A stretch of 64,000 bases of DNA, from NCBI RefSeq assembly GCF_900116365.1, contig NZ_FPAG01000003.1:62001-126000 (forward strand), given 5' to 3'. This document shows, piece by piece, positions 63,032-64,000 of this stretch (the first letter of the stretch is position 1; each line of letters starts with the position of its first letter). This DNA comes from Zhouia amylolytica (GTDB taxonomy: Bacteria; Bacteroidota; Bacteroidia; Flavobacteriales; Flavobacteriaceae). A program made the translations under genes and the position numbers. The notes below the pieces were generated by a model. That model saw only the letters and a program-made list of their open reading frames with translations. It had not been told where the DNA came from and ran no database searches.

Positions 63032-64000
63032 ATGAAAAAAAATCTATCGTGGGAAACCCATGGGTTTCTCCAGCGGTATGAGCGACAAATTGTTTGGATT
63101 ATGAAGCGATCGCTATTTATGTTCTGTATTCTTTTTTTGAATTTTACCGCTTTTGCCTTTTCGCAGAAAGTGACTATTAACTTAGGGAGTGTGACGCTCC
63201 ACGAAGCACTAAAAGAGATTGGTAAGAAAACAAATGTAGACTTTTTCTATAGTGAGGAAGAGCTCGATGCCAATCGAAAAGTATATGTGAGTTTTAAGGA
63301 TGAAGACCTATCGAATGTTGTTTCTACTTTAATTGGTGAGAACTTTAAATTAGAAAAACAGGGAGAAGGCCTATACTTAATTATTCCTAAAGAAGTATCT
63401 GATTTTCAAGATCAATTTATCGTGAATGGGGTGGTTACGGATGAGAATAACCAACCGATGCCCGGAGTTACTATCATGGTAAAGGGTACCAGAGTTGGTA
63501 CCAGTACTGATTTTGATGGTAAATTCCGAATCAGGGTTGCTAAAGAAAATACCTTGACTTTGAGTTTTGTGGGGTATTTAAAGCAGGAAATTGTAATTAA
63601 AGACGATAAGGATCTCAAGATTCAACTGAAACCTGATGTAGCCGAGTTAGACGCTGTTGTTGTTACGGGTATTGTGGAGCGTAAAAAGGAAACGTTTACC
63701 GGTACAGTGAATACTATTTCAGGGGATGAAATCAGAGAGATCGGTAATTTGAACATTATTGAAAGCGTTAAAACTTTAGACCCTTCTTTTATTGTTTTAG
63801 AAAATAACCTTCAGGGTTCGAATCCTAATATATTACCAACCATCGAAGTTCGGGGTAAAACCAGTATTTCTACTGATGATTTAAGAGATTCATATGGTGC
63901 AGACCCTAACAGTCCGTTATTTGTACTCGATGGTTTTGAAACGAGTCTTCGTAGAATTATGGATTTGGATATGAACCGTGTGGCTTCTATTACGATCTTA
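63032..64000 (+). CDS. SusC/RagA-family TonB-linked outer membrane receptor, N-terminal part (3' end outside window)
   Basis: The frame from ATG 63032 is open to the window end (323 codons). It has an N-terminal extension of about 23 residues before a typical signal peptide (MKRSLFMFCILFLNFTAFAFSQ), an STN (secretin/TonB N-terminal) domain at about 46-105 (VTLHEALKEIGKKTNVDFFYS), a carboxypeptidase-like beta-sandwich at about 130-200 (VNGVVTDENNQPMPGV, GTSTDFDGKF), a TonB-box region (LDAVVVTG) and the start of the plug (PTIEVRGKTSI, PLFVLDGFE). The STN domain contacts the FecR protein, so this receptor both imports a large nutrient and signals through the sigma pair encoded just upstream. Substrate is unknown; a SusD partner should follow outside the window. 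Confidence 0.95.
   Translation, partial: MKKNLSWETHGFLQRYERQIVWIMKRSLFMFCILFLNFTAFAFSQKVTINLGSVTLHEALKEIGKKTNVDFFYSEEELDANRKVYVSFKDEDLSNVVSTLIGENFKLEKQGEGLYLIIPKEVSDFQDQFIVNGVVTDENNQPMPGVTIMVKGTRVGTSTDFDGKFRIRVAKENTLTLSFVGYLKQEIVIKDDKDLKIQLKPDVAELDAVVVTGIVERKKETFTGTVNTISGDEIREIGNLNIIESVKTLDPSFIVLENNLQGSNPNILPTIEVRGKTSISTDDLRDSYGADPNSPLFVLDGFETSLRRIMDLDMNRVASITIL

Noticed and set aside
1-64000. CRISPR array, insertion sequence, prophage or toxin-antitoxin pair
   Set aside because: No spaced direct repeats of 25-40 bases, transposase or phage gene was seen; the only tandem arrays are the 11-bp and 10-bp repeats described.

Overview
This is an AT-rich chromosomal segment from a gliding member of the Flavobacteriia (Bacteroidota, most likely Flavobacteriaceae). 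The evidence is the gliding genes gldA, gldB and gldC, a methionine synthase split into two genes, a SusC/RagA-type TonB-linked receptor behind an ECF sigma/FecR pair, and promoters of the Bacteroidota type (TTTG, 19-21 bases, TAnnTTTG) in place of sigma70 boxes. I see no phage, insertion sequence or CRISPR array. Nearly everything is housekeeping, so the novelty lies mainly in regulatory and intergenic DNA.

Layout. 1-7.4 kb: siroheme genes (end of a uroporphyrinogen-III methyltransferase and a precorrin-2 dehydrogenase) and a thioredoxin-reductase-like ferredoxin/flavodoxin reductase. A promoter and SAM-I riboswitch then control a methionine operon (metH N-terminal half, metH C-terminal half, a small unknown protein, metF). 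7.5-12.4 kb: a PagL-like outer membrane deacylase, a GIN-domain lipoprotein and, on the other strand, a truncated haemoglobin, gldA and pncB. 12.6-16.8 kb: an aromatic amino acid operon (pheA, aminotransferase, tyrA, DAHP synthase-chorismate mutase) behind an unannotated 25-residue leader peptide rich in Phe and Tyr codons, with a complete four-segment attenuator. 16.8-26.2 kb: rsgA, dtd, two transglutaminase-like DUF3857 proteins (the second lacks its catalytic Cys and His), a MazG-type pyrophosphohydrolase, aroA, queA and rlmN. 26.3-36.7 kb: polyprenyl synthase, an ECF sigma/membrane protein/outer membrane protein operon, dnaG without its zinc ligands, a response regulator with Glu at the phosphoacceptor site, nadE, gldBC, a DUF4252 lipoprotein, the YihA GTPase and an alpha/beta hydrolase.

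36.9-52.5 kb is a complete division and cell wall (dcw) cluster: mraZ, rsmH, ftsL-like, ftsI, murE, mraY, murD, ftsW, murG, murC, ftsQ, ftsA, ftsZ. It starts with three perfect 10-bp MraZ-type boxes and ends in a strong terminator. It is followed by yqeY and tRNA-Arg(UCG). 53.1-64 kb: a structured non-coding stretch, an FdhF/YdeP-type molybdopterin oxidoreductase, a DKNYY-repeat protein, an M16 peptidase, a stand-alone DsbD N-terminal domain, and an ECF sigma/FecR/SusC system cut by the window end.

The main candidates for new biology are the aromatic leader-peptide attenuator (12647-12778) and two arrays of 11-bp helically phased repeats in convergent intergenic gaps (9537-9580 and 53408-53462). 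Also notable are the structured elements at 7424-7514 and 53190-53310, an ECF sigma gene with no ordinary start codon, and several housekeeping proteins with lost key residues.
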